Assembly: GCF_900116565.1 (NCBI RefSeq)
Contig: NZ_FPCJ01000001.1
Location: 2,538,540 to 2,602,539 of the forward strand
DNA length: 64,000 nt
From: Thermoflavifilum thermophilum
Lineage (GTDB): Bacteria > Bacteroidota > Bacteroidia > Chitinophagales > Chitinophagaceae
Reading direction: 5' to 3'
The notes under the pieces are model-generated. The model ran no database searches. It was not told the origin of the DNA and worked only from the letters and a program-made list of their open reading frames with translations. This document shows positions 16,672-25,556 of the stretch, in pieces. The translations under genes and the position numbers were made by a program. Position 1 is the first letter of the stretch; each line of letters begins with the position of its first letter.

Positions 16672-18561
16672 CGCATCTTTTGTGATGACGATTACAGGGC
16701 TCATTTGCTTATTCCCGCGGTAGCTCACCACACGCAGCTCGGTAGCTCCCTTTGGAAAACGGAGGGGAGTGTGGGCATAAGCTGGATAGAAGTTGTCCGG
16801 ATTTGTGCCATCGAAGGAGTAATAGATGGTTAATCCGGGAATTTGGGTCCGCAGTTTCACTTCCAGTTCGGCCGTGAGGCTGTCGCGTACGGGTTGTATG
16901 ATGGGTTGATACATGCTGGTGGCATATTTCACTTCCTGTGCATCGAAACGCGGAAACTCGGCTTCCACTCGATGGATAAAGTCTGGCCAGTTTTTTTCGG
17001 CGGCTGGTGTCCATCCCACTTCGGCTATGGCCAGTGCCCGGGGCCAGGTCATGTATTCCGCATGGCGCAGGTTGGGCACGTGTTCAGCCCACAGGTTACC
17101 CTGAATGCCTAAGATATAGCTGCTGTCTATGCCTGGTGGAACGGGTTCATAGAAATATACACTGTCGAGCCGCAACATACCGTAAGTTTTAGGTTCTACG
17201 AGCGGATCGCCCTGGTAAAGATCGAGATAGCAATGTCCCCAGGGGCTCATCACCACATCATGGTGCAGTTGGGCGGCCGCAATTCCCCCCTGAATACCTC
17301 GCCAGCTCATCACGGCAGCTTCGGGAGCCAGGCCTCCTTCCAGGATTTCGTCCCAGCCAATCATCTTTTTGCCATGTTTGATGATGATTTGTTCCACGCG
17401 TCTCTCAAAATAACCTTGCAGCTCTTCCAGCGTATGAAGCCCATTTTGTTGCATTTCAGCCTGATCACGCGGATCCTGTGCCCAGAATCCCTTATAGGCT
17501 TCATCTCCACCTACGTGGATATAGGGTCCGGGAAAAAGCCTGGCAATCTGGGCAAAGATGGTATCCAGGATGAGGTAAGTAGAATCTTTGCCTGTGCACA
17601 ATACATTATCGAGGATGCGATAAAACGGACTTCCGGGATTTACCGCGTAGGGCAATCCTGTGCAGGACAAGCTTGGATATGCTGCAATCAGAGCCAGGCT
17701 GTGCGCAGGCACATCGATTTCCGGCAGGATGGTGATATGTCTTTGTGCAGCATAGGCAACTACTTCCCGGATATCATCCTGGGTGTAATATCCACCATCA
17801 TTGGCAGGTTCTCCTGGTTGGGGTGGGTCAAAAGTGCCGAAATCGCCCGTGCGCGACACCCGCCAGGCCCCCACATTGGTGAGCCGGGGCAGCCCTTTGA
17901 TTTCAATGCGCCAGCCATTGTCGTCGCTCAAATGCCAGTGAAACACATTAAACTTAAACCGCGCCATTTCATCGATATAAGCTTCCACTTCCTGTTTGGT
18001 AAAGAAATGCCGGCTTACATCGAGCATCAGTCCACGCCAATGGAAGCGCGGATAATCTACGATTTGCACACAAGGGATACTCCATGCAGGCAGTTTCACA
18101 GGCTCGTGACTTTCAATTTGAGGAGGCAATAATTGCAAAAGGGTTTGCAAGCCGTAAAAAATACCTGCACGGGTCTTGGCCGATAGTTCAACCTGTTGTG
18201 CCGAAACGGATAAACGATAGCCTTCCGGGCCCAGCCGATTATCAGGCTGAGGTAATATGTGAATGGCAATTAGATTTCGGTGTGAAAGCCGGGAAGTGGG
18301 TGAAAGCCTGAACCCGGTTGCCTGTAGAATGTCTTGTTGAAATATTTCCCAATCTGGTCGCAAAGAATCATCTGAAAGCCAGTACCTGGTTTGGTCATTC
18401 AAGATAAAATTGCCTGGCTGCAGATGCATGGATACAGGCCGGGGAATGATAGCAGGTGTGTCAATGGATTGGCCTTTGGATGGGGTTACGAATGGGAAAC
18501 AAAATATCCAGCTGAATAGAAGGATCCGCCTGGCGACCTGATTATGGAAAATGGGTGGCAT
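16654..18561 (-). CDS. Beta-N-acetylhexosaminidase, glycoside hydrolase family 20
   Basis: About 635 residues with a signal peptide (ARRILLFSWIFCFPFVTPSKG). The GH20b N-terminal domain is at about 30-160 and the GH20 barrel follows. The catalytic pair is D353-E354 in HVGGDEAYKGFW. FHWHLSDDNGWRIEIK and LPEIDVPAHS are further GH20 substrate-site motifs. The enzyme removes terminal GlcNAc or GalNAc, here presumably in the periplasm or at the surface. The C-terminal 100 residues resemble a chitobiase-type beta-sandwich (YYSFDGTNPDNF). I chose the ATG at 18561, which starts the signal peptide, over 18597. The 3' end overlaps the convergent methyltransferase gene by 18 nt. Chitin fragments, peptidoglycan or glycoprotein glycans are possible substrates. 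Confidence 0.93.
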   Translation of the reverse strand: MPPIFHNQVARRILLFSWIFCFPFVTPSKGQSIDTPAIIPRPVSMHLQPGNFILNDQTRYWLSDDSLRPDWEIFQQDILQATGFRLSPTSRLSHRNLIAIHILPQPDNRLGPEGYRLSVSAQQVELSAKTRAGIFYGLQTLLQLLPPQIESHEPVKLPAWSIPCVQIVDYPRFHWRGLMLDVSRHFFTKQEVEAYIDEMARFKFNVFHWHLSDDNGWRIEIKGLPRLTNVGAWRVSRTGDFGTFDPPQPGEPANDGGYYTQDDIREVVAYAAQRHITILPEIDVPAHSLALIAAYPSLSCTGLPYAVNPGSPFYRILDNVLCTGKDSTYLILDTIFAQIARLFPGPYIHVGGDEAYKGFWAQDPRDQAEMQQNGLHTLEELQGYFERRVEQIIIKHGKKMIGWDEILEGGLAPEAAVMSWRGIQGGIAAAQLHHDVVMSPWGHCYLDLYQGDPLVEPKTYGMLRLDSVYFYEPVPPGIDSSYILGIQGNLWAEHVPNLRHAEYMTWPRALAIAEVGWTPAAEKNWPDFIHRVEAEFPRFDAQEVKYATSMYQPIIQPVRDSLTAELEVKLRTQIPGLTIYYSFDGTNPDNFYPAYAHTPLRFPKGATELRVVSYRGNKQMSPVIVITKDALQKRL

Positions 18562-18722
18562 ACAAGAATTTTTTTGAAGGCCGTAAAATACAGACAATCT
18601 ACAGGAGATGCAAACTTTTGCTCAATCGGTTGAATTTGAGAAGGGCTTAAAAAATATACACTCGCCCGATTGTATGTGATGAAAATATCGAATGGGGTAT
18701 TTCCATTTTTGTATATATGCGC

Positions 18723-18754
18723 AAAAAAACACCCCGACCTTACAGCCGGGGTGC
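18723..18754 (-). terminator. Rho-independent terminator of the DUF4382 gene
   Basis: On the minus strand a stem of CACCCCG (18753-18747) pairs with CGGGGTG (18736-18730) around a 10-nt loop and is followed by a run of seven T. It lies about 34 nt after the DUF4382 stop codon. Confidence 0.85.
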
Positions 18755-18787
18755 TTATACGGTAAAATCTGTTTTTCAACAGGATAT

Positions 18788-19693
18788 TTACTTCGAAAGA
18801 TGTACGGTGCCAATATCCGTTATGTGCCTTGCCGTAACCTGTATGTTGGTGAGGGTGGTGTCATGATATCCGTTCGATGTGTTAATGAACAGGCTATATG
18901 TACCCTCATCCACACCCCAGATTTTAAAGAATCCATCTTTTCTTGGCAAAGCATACAGGGTGTCTTTGTCGTTATACAATGTGATCACGGGATAGGCATC
19001 CATGGGCAAAACAAATCCTTGCACCGTACCCATATTCGACACTACGAAAGCACGAATAAAGGGCTTGAGGTAAAAGGTTCCATTCCAGACTTTCACCACA
19101 GACCGCCCTGCATCGAAATCAATCCACAATCTGTAAGATCCCGGATGCACCTGTGCAATCTGATCGCCATATACCCGAATGTACACATTGTTAAATCCGT
19201 TGATCAGATTCAACGGATATTTAACTCCGTTTTTCACAAGATAATTGTTGCTGCCCAACGTGATCCGGATAGCAATGATTTTCCCTTTCGGGATGTAATC
19301 ACTTGACAGAAGGGTATCAGCGCCATTGCTCAGCTGCATCAGATCGTATTGCCCGGCCTGGATGTTGAGGGTATCCCAGATAGCGTGTGGATTCTGATCT
19401 TCCCATCCCTGATCATGATCCCCGAACAGTTCGCCCCATTCTTCGCCTTCCGGATGATGATCTTCCCGGCCTTCGTTGCTTTGGGAAGTATCAATCCTTA
19501 CGGCCACCATTTGAATATCCACCACGATGCTGTCGAAAAATCCTGCATCGTCTGTGAAACGAACTTCCAACTGATTTTTATCAGGTGGAATGGTATCAGA
19601 GCTGCTGGACTTCTGACAGGAACTGAGTCCTAAACCCAGCAAAGCTGCTGCAGCCATTAAGATGGCAGGAAATGAAAAATGTTTGTTTTTCAT
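18788..19693 (-). CDS. DUF4382 domain lipoprotein
   Basis: 301 residues with a lipoprotein signal (LLGLGLSSC, C26). Residues about 40-190 match DUF4382: QLEVRFTDDAGFFDSIVVDIQ, IWDTLNIQAGQYDLMQLSNG and GKIIAIRITLG. The C-terminal part (about 205-295) looks like a carboxypeptidase-regulatory-type beta-sandwich (GTVQGFVLP, PRKDGFFKIWGVDEGTYSLFI). Between them, residues about 72-104 form a Glu/Asp/His-rich insert that could bind cations. Lipoprotein export places it on the periplasmic or outer face of a membrane. No function is known for the domain. It is divergent from the SusC gene, from which it is separated by 358 nt. Confidence 0.85.
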   Translation of the reverse strand: MKNKHFSFPAILMAAAALLGLGLSSCQKSSSSDTIPPDKNQLEVRFTDDAGFFDSIVVDIQMVAVRIDTSQSNEGREDHHPEGEEWGELFGDHDQGWEDQNPHAIWDTLNIQAGQYDLMQLSNGADTLLSSDYIPKGKIIAIRITLGSNNYLVKNGVKYPLNLINGFNNVYIRVYGDQIAQVHPGSYRLWIDFDAGRSVVKVWNGTFYLKPFIRAFVVSNMGTVQGFVLPMDAYPVITLYNDKDTLYALPRKDGFFKIWGVDEGTYSLFINTSNGYHDTTLTNIQVTARHITDIGTVHLSK

Positions 19694-20051
19694 AGTGGAA
19701 AAGTTTTGAAGGTGAAAGATGAAATGTTAAAAACAAAATGCATGCCTTTTTATTTTTTTTAACCAGCAGTTAACTATAACCCTTGTCCTTTTTCTCTGGC
19801 CACATTTGCTCGGTTGGTCTTGAAATTCAGACATCCGAAAATATCGGGGGTTTAATCATGCTCATAATAAAATTTCAGTTAATCCTGCTCTGGTTTTTCT
19901 CAAGCCGCTACATGAAACGAATCCTCAATGGCTATTGGTTGGCTGCGCGGGAATTTTTTTTGTTAAAAACTTGTTTATTATCGATATTCTGCGTATTTTT
20001 CGAAAAAAAATTTGCACAAAAACGCAAACCTTTCATTTAAACCTTTTATTT
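19694..20051. other. Divergent intergenic region between the DUF4382 and SusC genes
   Basis: 358 nt without a credible gene. It must hold both 5' regions. I see one candidate promoter for the SusC gene near 19971-20001 and a one-mismatch -7-like TAACATTTC on the minus strand near the DUF4382 start. An 85-codon plus-strand frame at 19783-20040 looks like noise (no family, low-complexity end). Confidence 0.5.
19971..20001 (+). promoter_or_regulatory. Candidate promoter of the SusC-SusD operon
   Basis: TTG at 19971 and, 20 nt later, TATTTTTC (19994-20001), one base away from TAnnTTTG. This gives a leader of about 45 nt before the SusC ATG. Confidence 0.3.
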
Positions 20052-23000
20052 ATGTCCAAAGCATTACCCATTCGTGTCTTATGGCTCAGCTTCTTGGCTG
20101 TAGCCATGAGTTTTGCAGTAGCCCTGGCTCAGGAAAAAACGCTTTCAGGGCAGGTATTGGCGCCTGATGGCAGTCCTCTGGTAGGTGTTACCGTCAAGGT
20201 AAAAGGTACGACCAGAGGCACTACAACAGATGTCAACGGCCGTTTTCAGCTTTCAGCTGCATCGGGAGAAACCTTACAATTCAGCTTTATTGGCTATGCA
20301 CCTCAGGAGCTGAAAGTAGATGACCAGTCAACCCTTCGGGTTACGTTGCAACCTACCCGTTCGCAATTGAATGAAGTGGTGGTGACGGCGTTGGGGCAGC
20401 AGCAACAGGAGCGTACGCTGGGATATGCGGTGCAAAAAATCAGTGGTGCCGATATTGAAAACACGCATCGGACGGATTTTGTATCGGCATTGCAAGGTCG
20501 GGTGGCCGGATTGACGGTCAACAGCACCAGTGGCTTGCCAGGCGCCTCAGATGCCATTCAGTTGCGGGGGATTAACTCCATTGGATTGAGCAATTCCCCA
20601 TTGTTTATTGTAGATGGCGTGCCAGTTGATAATTCCACTTTCAGTACGGCTTCGTTGACCTCAATCAATCAAAGCGCAGTAGATTATGCCAATCGGCGAT
20701 TTGATTTCACGAACCGGATTGCAGATCTCAACCCGAATGATATTGAAAGTATCACCATATTGAAGGGTCCTGAGGCTACGGCTTTGTATGGCATTGAAGC
20801 CACCAGCGGAGCGATTGTGATTACCACCAAATCGGGCAAGGCCGGCAAGCCCACGGTCGATTACAATGGTACGCTCACCACCACCAAGCTGTATCGTTTT
20901 CCGGAAGTACAGCGCGTCTATGATCGGGGTTTCAACGGCGTATTTGATCCCAGTTCTGTCAGTTATTTCGGTCCACGTATTCCGGCTGGCACCCAGCTTT
21001 ACGATAATATCCATCATTTTTTCCGCACGGGTATTCGCCAAACCCATAATCTATCTTTTTCCGGTGGGAATAACCAAATCACGTATCGTTTATCATCCAG
21101 TTATTTGGACGATCAGGGAGTGGTGCCCAATACGGATTACAAGCGCATCAATGTGGCTTTGCGCGTGAATGCACGGATTTCAAACAAATTATCTACCGAT
21201 GCGTCGATTTCTTACATCCAGGCTGATAATACCAAGGCAGAAAAAGGGCCTACCAGCTTTTTATTGGGATTGTATTTATGGCCACCCTATATGGATGTGC
21301 GCGATTATTTGAATCCGGATGGTTCCAAAAAACTTGTGTATCCCAATCACACACCTGATCAGGAATATGATAATCCATTCTTTTCCGTAAACAAAAATCA
21401 TTTTTACGATAAGACCCGAAGGATGATTGGCAACTTTGGTGTTACTTACGATCCGCTGCGTTGGCTTTCCATCAGTGGCCGTATCGGCAACGATGCCTAC
21501 ACCACCAATGGCATGATTTATTACAACGCCAATTCCACCTTTGCTTATCAATTTAAAGGTCGTATTGATCAATACACGTCCATTGTGCAAAACCTTTATA
21601 CACAACTGCTGGTGAAGGCCTCGCATAATTTCGGATCATGGAATACCTCTTTGCTGCTGGGAAATGCGGTATATAACAACAGCAATCACACCGAGGCACA
21701 AAGCGGACAGAATTTTCTGGTCAATGATTTTGTTTCTTTGAATATCGCCAATCCACTCACCATCAGCAATCTTACCAGCCTGGTGCGGAAACGCCTGATT
21801 GGCGTGTTTGGAGAATTCAATCTGGGATATAAAGAAATCTTTCATTTGCAAATCACGGGTCGAAATGATTGGACTTCTACCCTGCCCATTGGTCGGAATC
21901 ATTTCTTTTACCCGTCTGCAAATCTAAGCTTTGCTTTTACCGAAATTCCTGCACTTGCGGGTTTGAAGCAGGTCATCAACTTTGGCAAGCTACGCGCTTC
22001 TGTAGCACAAGTGGGTAAAGATGCGCCTCCCTATCAGGTATATCCTGGTTTGCTTCCGCAAACCACTACCGGCGGGGGATTTGCCTTCAACTTCAATGGC
22101 CCCAATCCTTACCTTCGTCCAGAACAAACCACTTCTTATTCCTATGGGGCGCATCTGGAATTTTACAACAGCCGCCTGATTGTAGATGGAGAATACTACA
22201 AAACCAAATCCATTCACCAGATTGTGCCACTGGTGCGTAAATCCTATGCTCCGGGATTTGTGCTTTACACCATCAACGGCGGAAGCCTCACCAACCACGG
22301 GCTGGAGCTGACGCTAACAGCTACTCCTGTGCAAACTTCGGCTTTGCAATGGAATATTACGGTCAACTATGCTTTCAATCGCAGCAAGCTCTTGAGTTTG
22401 CCTTCCGGTGTAACGGAATTTTATAATTCTGATACCTGGCTGTATGGCAATCTGCGCAATGGCATGAAAGTAGGCGGCCCGCTGACCACCTTCACCGGTG
22501 CTACCTGGATGCGCAACAACAATGGTGATATTCTGGTTAATCCATTAAACGGTTATCCCTTAAAAGACAATAGTTTTCAGGTGGTGGGTGATCGCAATCC
22601 GAAATTCACGGGTGGAGTGAACAATAGTTTTGAATGGAAAGGTTTTACGCTTTCCTTTCTGTTTGATTTCCGTCGCGGCGGTGATGTATTCAATGCCACG
22701 GCTCTTCAGCTTTATAGGCTGGGCTTAAGTACGGCTACCCTGAACCGCGAAACGCCTGTGGTGGTAAAAGGTGTTTTAAAAGACGGAATGGAAAATTCTT
22801 CCAAACCCACTCCCAACACCATTCAAATTACACCGATGTATAATTCCAATTATTTTTCCAACGTAAGCGTGGAATCGGATTTTGTAGAAAAGAATATAAA
22901 CTGGATTCGGCTGCGTGATGTGTATCTGATGTACAATTTTCCCAAAAAATGGTTAGGTCGCCAACACACCATTCAAGACTTGAGTGTGAGCATATCATCT

Positions 23001-23153
23001 TCTAACCTATTTATGATCACCAATTACAGTGGGCAGGATCCGGATGTAAATGGCACCACGCCGGCCACGTTGGGCTCAGGAGGAGCCGGAATTGATTACA
23101 ATGTAGTTGGCAAGCCACGTGTGTTCAATTTCACGGTAAATGCCCGTTTTTAA
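20052..23153 (+). CDS. SusC/RagA-family TonB-linked outer-membrane transporter
   Basis: About 1,033 residues from the ATG at 20052. A signal peptide ends near ALAQE. A carboxypeptidase-like domain (TLSGQVLAPDGSPLVGVTV to FSFIGYAPQELKV) at about 30-105 is followed by the short NEVVVTALG linker, the plug (ALQGRVAGLTV, IQLRGINS, LFIVDGVPVDN, ILKGPEATALYG) and a long beta-barrel ending in PRVFNFTVNARF with a terminal Phe. SusC proteins import glycans or other large nutrients with a SusD lid and TonB energy. The partner SusD gene follows 33 nt later. No degradative enzyme is directly fused to the operon, so the substrate is unknown. The frame opens at 19935, but those extra residues precede the true signal peptide. 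Confidence 0.95.
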   Translation: MSKALPIRVLWLSFLAVAMSFAVALAQEKTLSGQVLAPDGSPLVGVTVKVKGTTRGTTTDVNGRFQLSAASGETLQFSFIGYAPQELKVDDQSTLRVTLQPTRSQLNEVVVTALGQQQQERTLGYAVQKISGADIENTHRTDFVSALQGRVAGLTVNSTSGLPGASDAIQLRGINSIGLSNSPLFIVDGVPVDNSTFSTASLTSINQSAVDYANRRFDFTNRIADLNPNDIESITILKGPEATALYGIEATSGAIVITTKSGKAGKPTVDYNGTLTTTKLYRFPEVQRVYDRGFNGVFDPSSVSYFGPRIPAGTQLYDNIHHFFRTGIRQTHNLSFSGGNNQITYRLSSSYLDDQGVVPNTDYKRINVALRVNARISNKLSTDASISYIQADNTKAEKGPTSFLLGLYLWPPYMDVRDYLNPDGSKKLVYPNHTPDQEYDNPFFSVNKNHFYDKTRRMIGNFGVTYDPLRWLSISGRIGNDAYTTNGMIYYNANSTFAYQFKGRIDQYTSIVQNLYTQLLVKASHNFGSWNTSLLLGNAVYNNSNHTEAQSGQNFLVNDFVSLNIANPLTISNLTSLVRKRLIGVFGEFNLGYKEIFHLQITGRNDWTSTLPIGRNHFFYPSANLSFAFTEIPALAGLKQVINFGKLRASVAQVGKDAPPYQVYPGLLPQTTTGGGFAFNFNGPNPYLRPEQTTSYSYGAHLEFYNSRLIVDGEYYKTKSIHQIVPLVRKSYAPGFVLYTINGGSLTNHGLELTLTATPVQTSALQWNITVNYAFNRSKLLSLPSGVTEFYNSDTWLYGNLRNGMKVGGPLTTFTGATWMRNNNGDILVNPLNGYPLKDNSFQVVGDRNPKFTGGVNNSFEWKGFTLSFLFDFRRGGDVFNATALQLYRLGLSTATLNRETPVVVKGVLKDGMENSSKPTPNTIQITPMYNSNYFSNVSVESDFVEKNINWIRLRDVYLMYNFPKKWLGRQHTIQDLSVSISSSNLFMITNYSGQDPDVNGTTPATLGSGGAGIDYNVVGKPRVFNFTVNARF

Positions 23154-23186
23154 TTTTTAATTCTTCATTTCAAAATGCATTGGCAT

Positions 23187-24749
23187 ATGAAAAAGTTTCG
23201 TACATACGCGTTTAGCCTGTTGATGCTGTGTGGACTGACCTTGTCGTTGAGCAGCTGCAAAAAATACCTGGATATCAATAGTGATCCCAGCAATCCCGAT
23301 AATGTGGAAGCTGCTTTGTGGCTTTCACCTATCTTGTCGAAGATGGCTGTGGATGTAGGCTTTGATGGCCGTTATTTAGGGTGTTATGATAATTTCTTCC
23401 ATTACTATGCGGGCAGTTCGAATGCCGACTTGTATGGGTATTATCCAGCAAGTGATAACATGGGGCAGATCTGGCGCATGGTGTATTTTGATATGGGCAT
23501 GAACCTGAGCCGCATGATTGAAAACGGCATGAACGCTAAGCAATGGGATTATGTGGGCGTGGGGTATGCCTTGCGAGCCTGGGGCTGGCTCACAGCAACC
23601 GATTATCATGGTCCAATTATCATTAAAGATGCTTTCATTGAAGATCCCAACAAGTCGGAATACGATTATGATGACCAGCAGTATGCCTACCAAACGGTTT
23701 TTGCATTGTGTGATTCGGCCCTGGCTTATTTGAATCGGACCGATGGAGGTGTTTCGCAAACCAATCTGGCTCGTGGCGATCTGGTATATAAAGGCGATCG
23801 CAGCAAATGGATCAAATTTGTATATGGGCTGAAAGCCCGTGCCATGCAAACTTTATCGAATAAAAGTTCGCAGTATTACAATCCTGATTCGGTTATCACC
23901 TGGGTCAATCAATCCTTTGCCAGCAATGCCGATAACTTCCTGGTGCCTTTTAATGGCAATTCGTCGGCCGATGCGAACTTTTTGAGTCCCACACGCAACA
24001 ACTTCAGCATTTACCGGCAATCGCAATTCATTGTAAACCTGATGAACGGAACCGTGTTCGGTCAGGCTGATCCGCGCATGCCCGTGATGCTGGTTACCGA
24101 TGCAGCAGGTGTGTATCGAGGCGCCGATGCCGTGCTGGGCGATACCGCGCGGGCAGTAACCAGCCGCGCACTTTTAAATCCCTATGGATTAAGCCGCTCA
24201 CCGCAGCACGGCGATCCAGGCAAATATGTATTCAGCGAAGGCCCCTTCCCGATTATGACCTACGCCGAATTACAATTTTGCAAAGCCGAAGCAGCCTATA
24301 AAAAAGGAGATATGACCACGGCACTGGCTGCCTATCAGAATGGCATCAAGGCTCATATCCAGTTTTGTGGCTTGAAGCTCACCGATACGGCTGTAGTAAG
24401 TTATCTGGGCAATCTGCAGGTCGTTCCTACCGATCCAAATCAGCTTACGTTATCGATGATTATGTGCCAGAAATTCATTGCCCTGTGGGGTTTTGGTTTT
24501 GTGGAAGTATGGAATGATTTGCGCAAATATCATTACACCGATACCGATCCGAAAACCGGACAACAGGTGTTCACGGGCTTTACCCTGCCTTTGCCCAGCC
24601 AGATGTATGTGGATAACAATGGTAAACCTGCTTATCGCGTCAGGCCCAGGTATAATTCAGAATATGTGTGGAATATGAATGCTTTGAAAAAAATTGGCGC
24701 CGATCAGCCCGATTACCACACGCTGGAATGCTGGTTTAGCCAGCCCTGA
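23187..24749 (+). CDS. SusD/RagB-family outer-membrane lipoprotein
   Basis: About 520 residues from the ATG at 23187 (an ATG at 23175 adds four residues). Lipobox LSLSSC, C24, then KKYLDINSDPSNPDNV, the opening of the SusD-like_2 group. The helical TPR-like body includes YALRAWGWLTATDYHGPIIIKDAF and QKFIALWGFGFVEVWNDLRKYHY; its C-terminal PRYNSEYVWN is also usual. SusD sits on the outer surface as the lid that captures substrate for its SusC. The two genes and the following lipoprotein gene form one operon ending in a palindromic terminator. Confidence 0.94.
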   Translation: MKKFRTYAFSLLMLCGLTLSLSSCKKYLDINSDPSNPDNVEAALWLSPILSKMAVDVGFDGRYLGCYDNFFHYYAGSSNADLYGYYPASDNMGQIWRMVYFDMGMNLSRMIENGMNAKQWDYVGVGYALRAWGWLTATDYHGPIIIKDAFIEDPNKSEYDYDDQQYAYQTVFALCDSALAYLNRTDGGVSQTNLARGDLVYKGDRSKWIKFVYGLKARAMQTLSNKSSQYYNPDSVITWVNQSFASNADNFLVPFNGNSSADANFLSPTRNNFSIYRQSQFIVNLMNGTVFGQADPRMPVMLVTDAAGVYRGADAVLGDTARAVTSRALLNPYGLSRSPQHGDPGKYVFSEGPFPIMTYAELQFCKAEAAYKKGDMTTALAAYQNGIKAHIQFCGLKLTDTAVVSYLGNLQVVPTDPNQLTLSMIMCQKFIALWGFGFVEVWNDLRKYHYTDTDPKTGQQVFTGFTLPLPSQMYVDNNGKPAYRVRPRYNSEYVWNMNALKKIGADQPDYHTLECWFSQP

Positions 24750-24802
24750 ATATTTTTAAAATGGTTTTATTGAATTATTCATGACTGAAATCATTGCTGT
24801 AT

Positions 24803-25528
24803 ATGAAATACATTTTATCACTCGCATTTCTGACCATCATCAGCCTGGAGGCATGTAAAAAAAATCAGATTGCTATTCCTGTGAATCCGGCAACTGATTA
24901 TGCATTCGTGAAATTTGTAAACGGCGAACCCAACACCACAAAGAGTTATCAGTTTCTATGGAATGGGCAAAAAATTACGGGTACCGGGCTGGCGTATGCA
25001 GGCATATTCCCGGGTACGGTTGAATATGCGGCCCTTGTGCCCGGACAGGGAACCGTGGCTGTCAGCATAGATGGTGATACCACATTTACTCCCGTAGCGC
25101 AGGCCAGTTTAAGCATTGAAAGTGGTAAGCGTTATGGTATCATCTGGAGTGGAGATATCAGCAAAGATCCTTTTGTGGTGGTTGAGAACCGTACTCAACC
25201 CACGGATAGCGGTTATGTAATGGTACAATGTGTGAATCTGATCCAATCCAACCAAACCATAGATATTCTTTCACTGCCCGATAGCACAGTTTTGTTTGCA
25301 GCTGTGCCTTACAAAGGCGTGAAAGATTATATCAAAATTCCTTATGCAGGCAGCTATCTGGTGCGGGAAACAGGAACACGTATTACATTGGCCAAAGCAA
25401 CGCTTTCACTTTCCCAAACCCGTAACTATACCTGGTATGTGAGAGGAAAACAATACGATACGCTGGCCACAAGCAAAACAAAAATTACGCTGGATTATTA
25501 CACCAATGGCTATCCGCAAACACCATAA
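24803..25528 (+). CDS. Surface or periplasmic lipoprotein, DUF4397-like
   Basis: 241 residues from the ATG at 24803; the frame also offers a TTG at 24794. Lipobox TIISLEAC with C18 followed by KK. The body is all-beta: YAFVKFVNGEPNTTKSYQFLWNGQKITGTGLAYAGIFPGTVEYAALVPGQGTVAV is compatible with DUF4397, and a second, similar unit begins near YVMVQCVNLIQSNQTIDILSLPDS. It is the third gene of a SusC-SusD operon, the place where substrate-binding surface lipoproteins (SusE/F-like) are usually found. A glycan-binding role is inferred from position only. I am not certain of the domain name. Confidence 0.7.
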   Translation: MKYILSLAFLTIISLEACKKNQIAIPVNPATDYAFVKFVNGEPNTTKSYQFLWNGQKITGTGLAYAGIFPGTVEYAALVPGQGTVAVSIDGDTTFTPVAQASLSIESGKRYGIIWSGDISKDPFVVVENRTQPTDSGYVMVQCVNLIQSNQTIDILSLPDSTVLFAAVPYKGVKDYIKIPYAGSYLVRETGTRITLAKATLSLSQTRNYTWYVRGKQYDTLATSKTKITLDYYTNGYPQTP

Positions 25529-25556
25529 CATGCATGTACATGCATGTTATTTTTTA
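25527..25556 (+). terminator. Palindromic terminator of the SusC-SusD operon
   Basis: A perfect 22-nt palindrome at 25527-25548 begins inside the TAA stop codon (25526-25528) and is followed by ATTTTTT. As RNA it folds into a 9-bp stem with a 4-nt GUAC loop plus a U-tract. It reaches the stop codon of the convergent DeoR-type gene. Confidence 0.7.

Noticed and set aside
17233-18132. 299-codon plus-strand open frame
   Set aside because: Antisense shadow of the GH20 gene; no recognisable motif, signal peptide or independent promoter.
19783-20040. 85-codon frame upstream of the SusC gene
   Set aside because: Ends in a low-complexity Phe/Lys stretch, has no family match and covers the likely SusC promoter.
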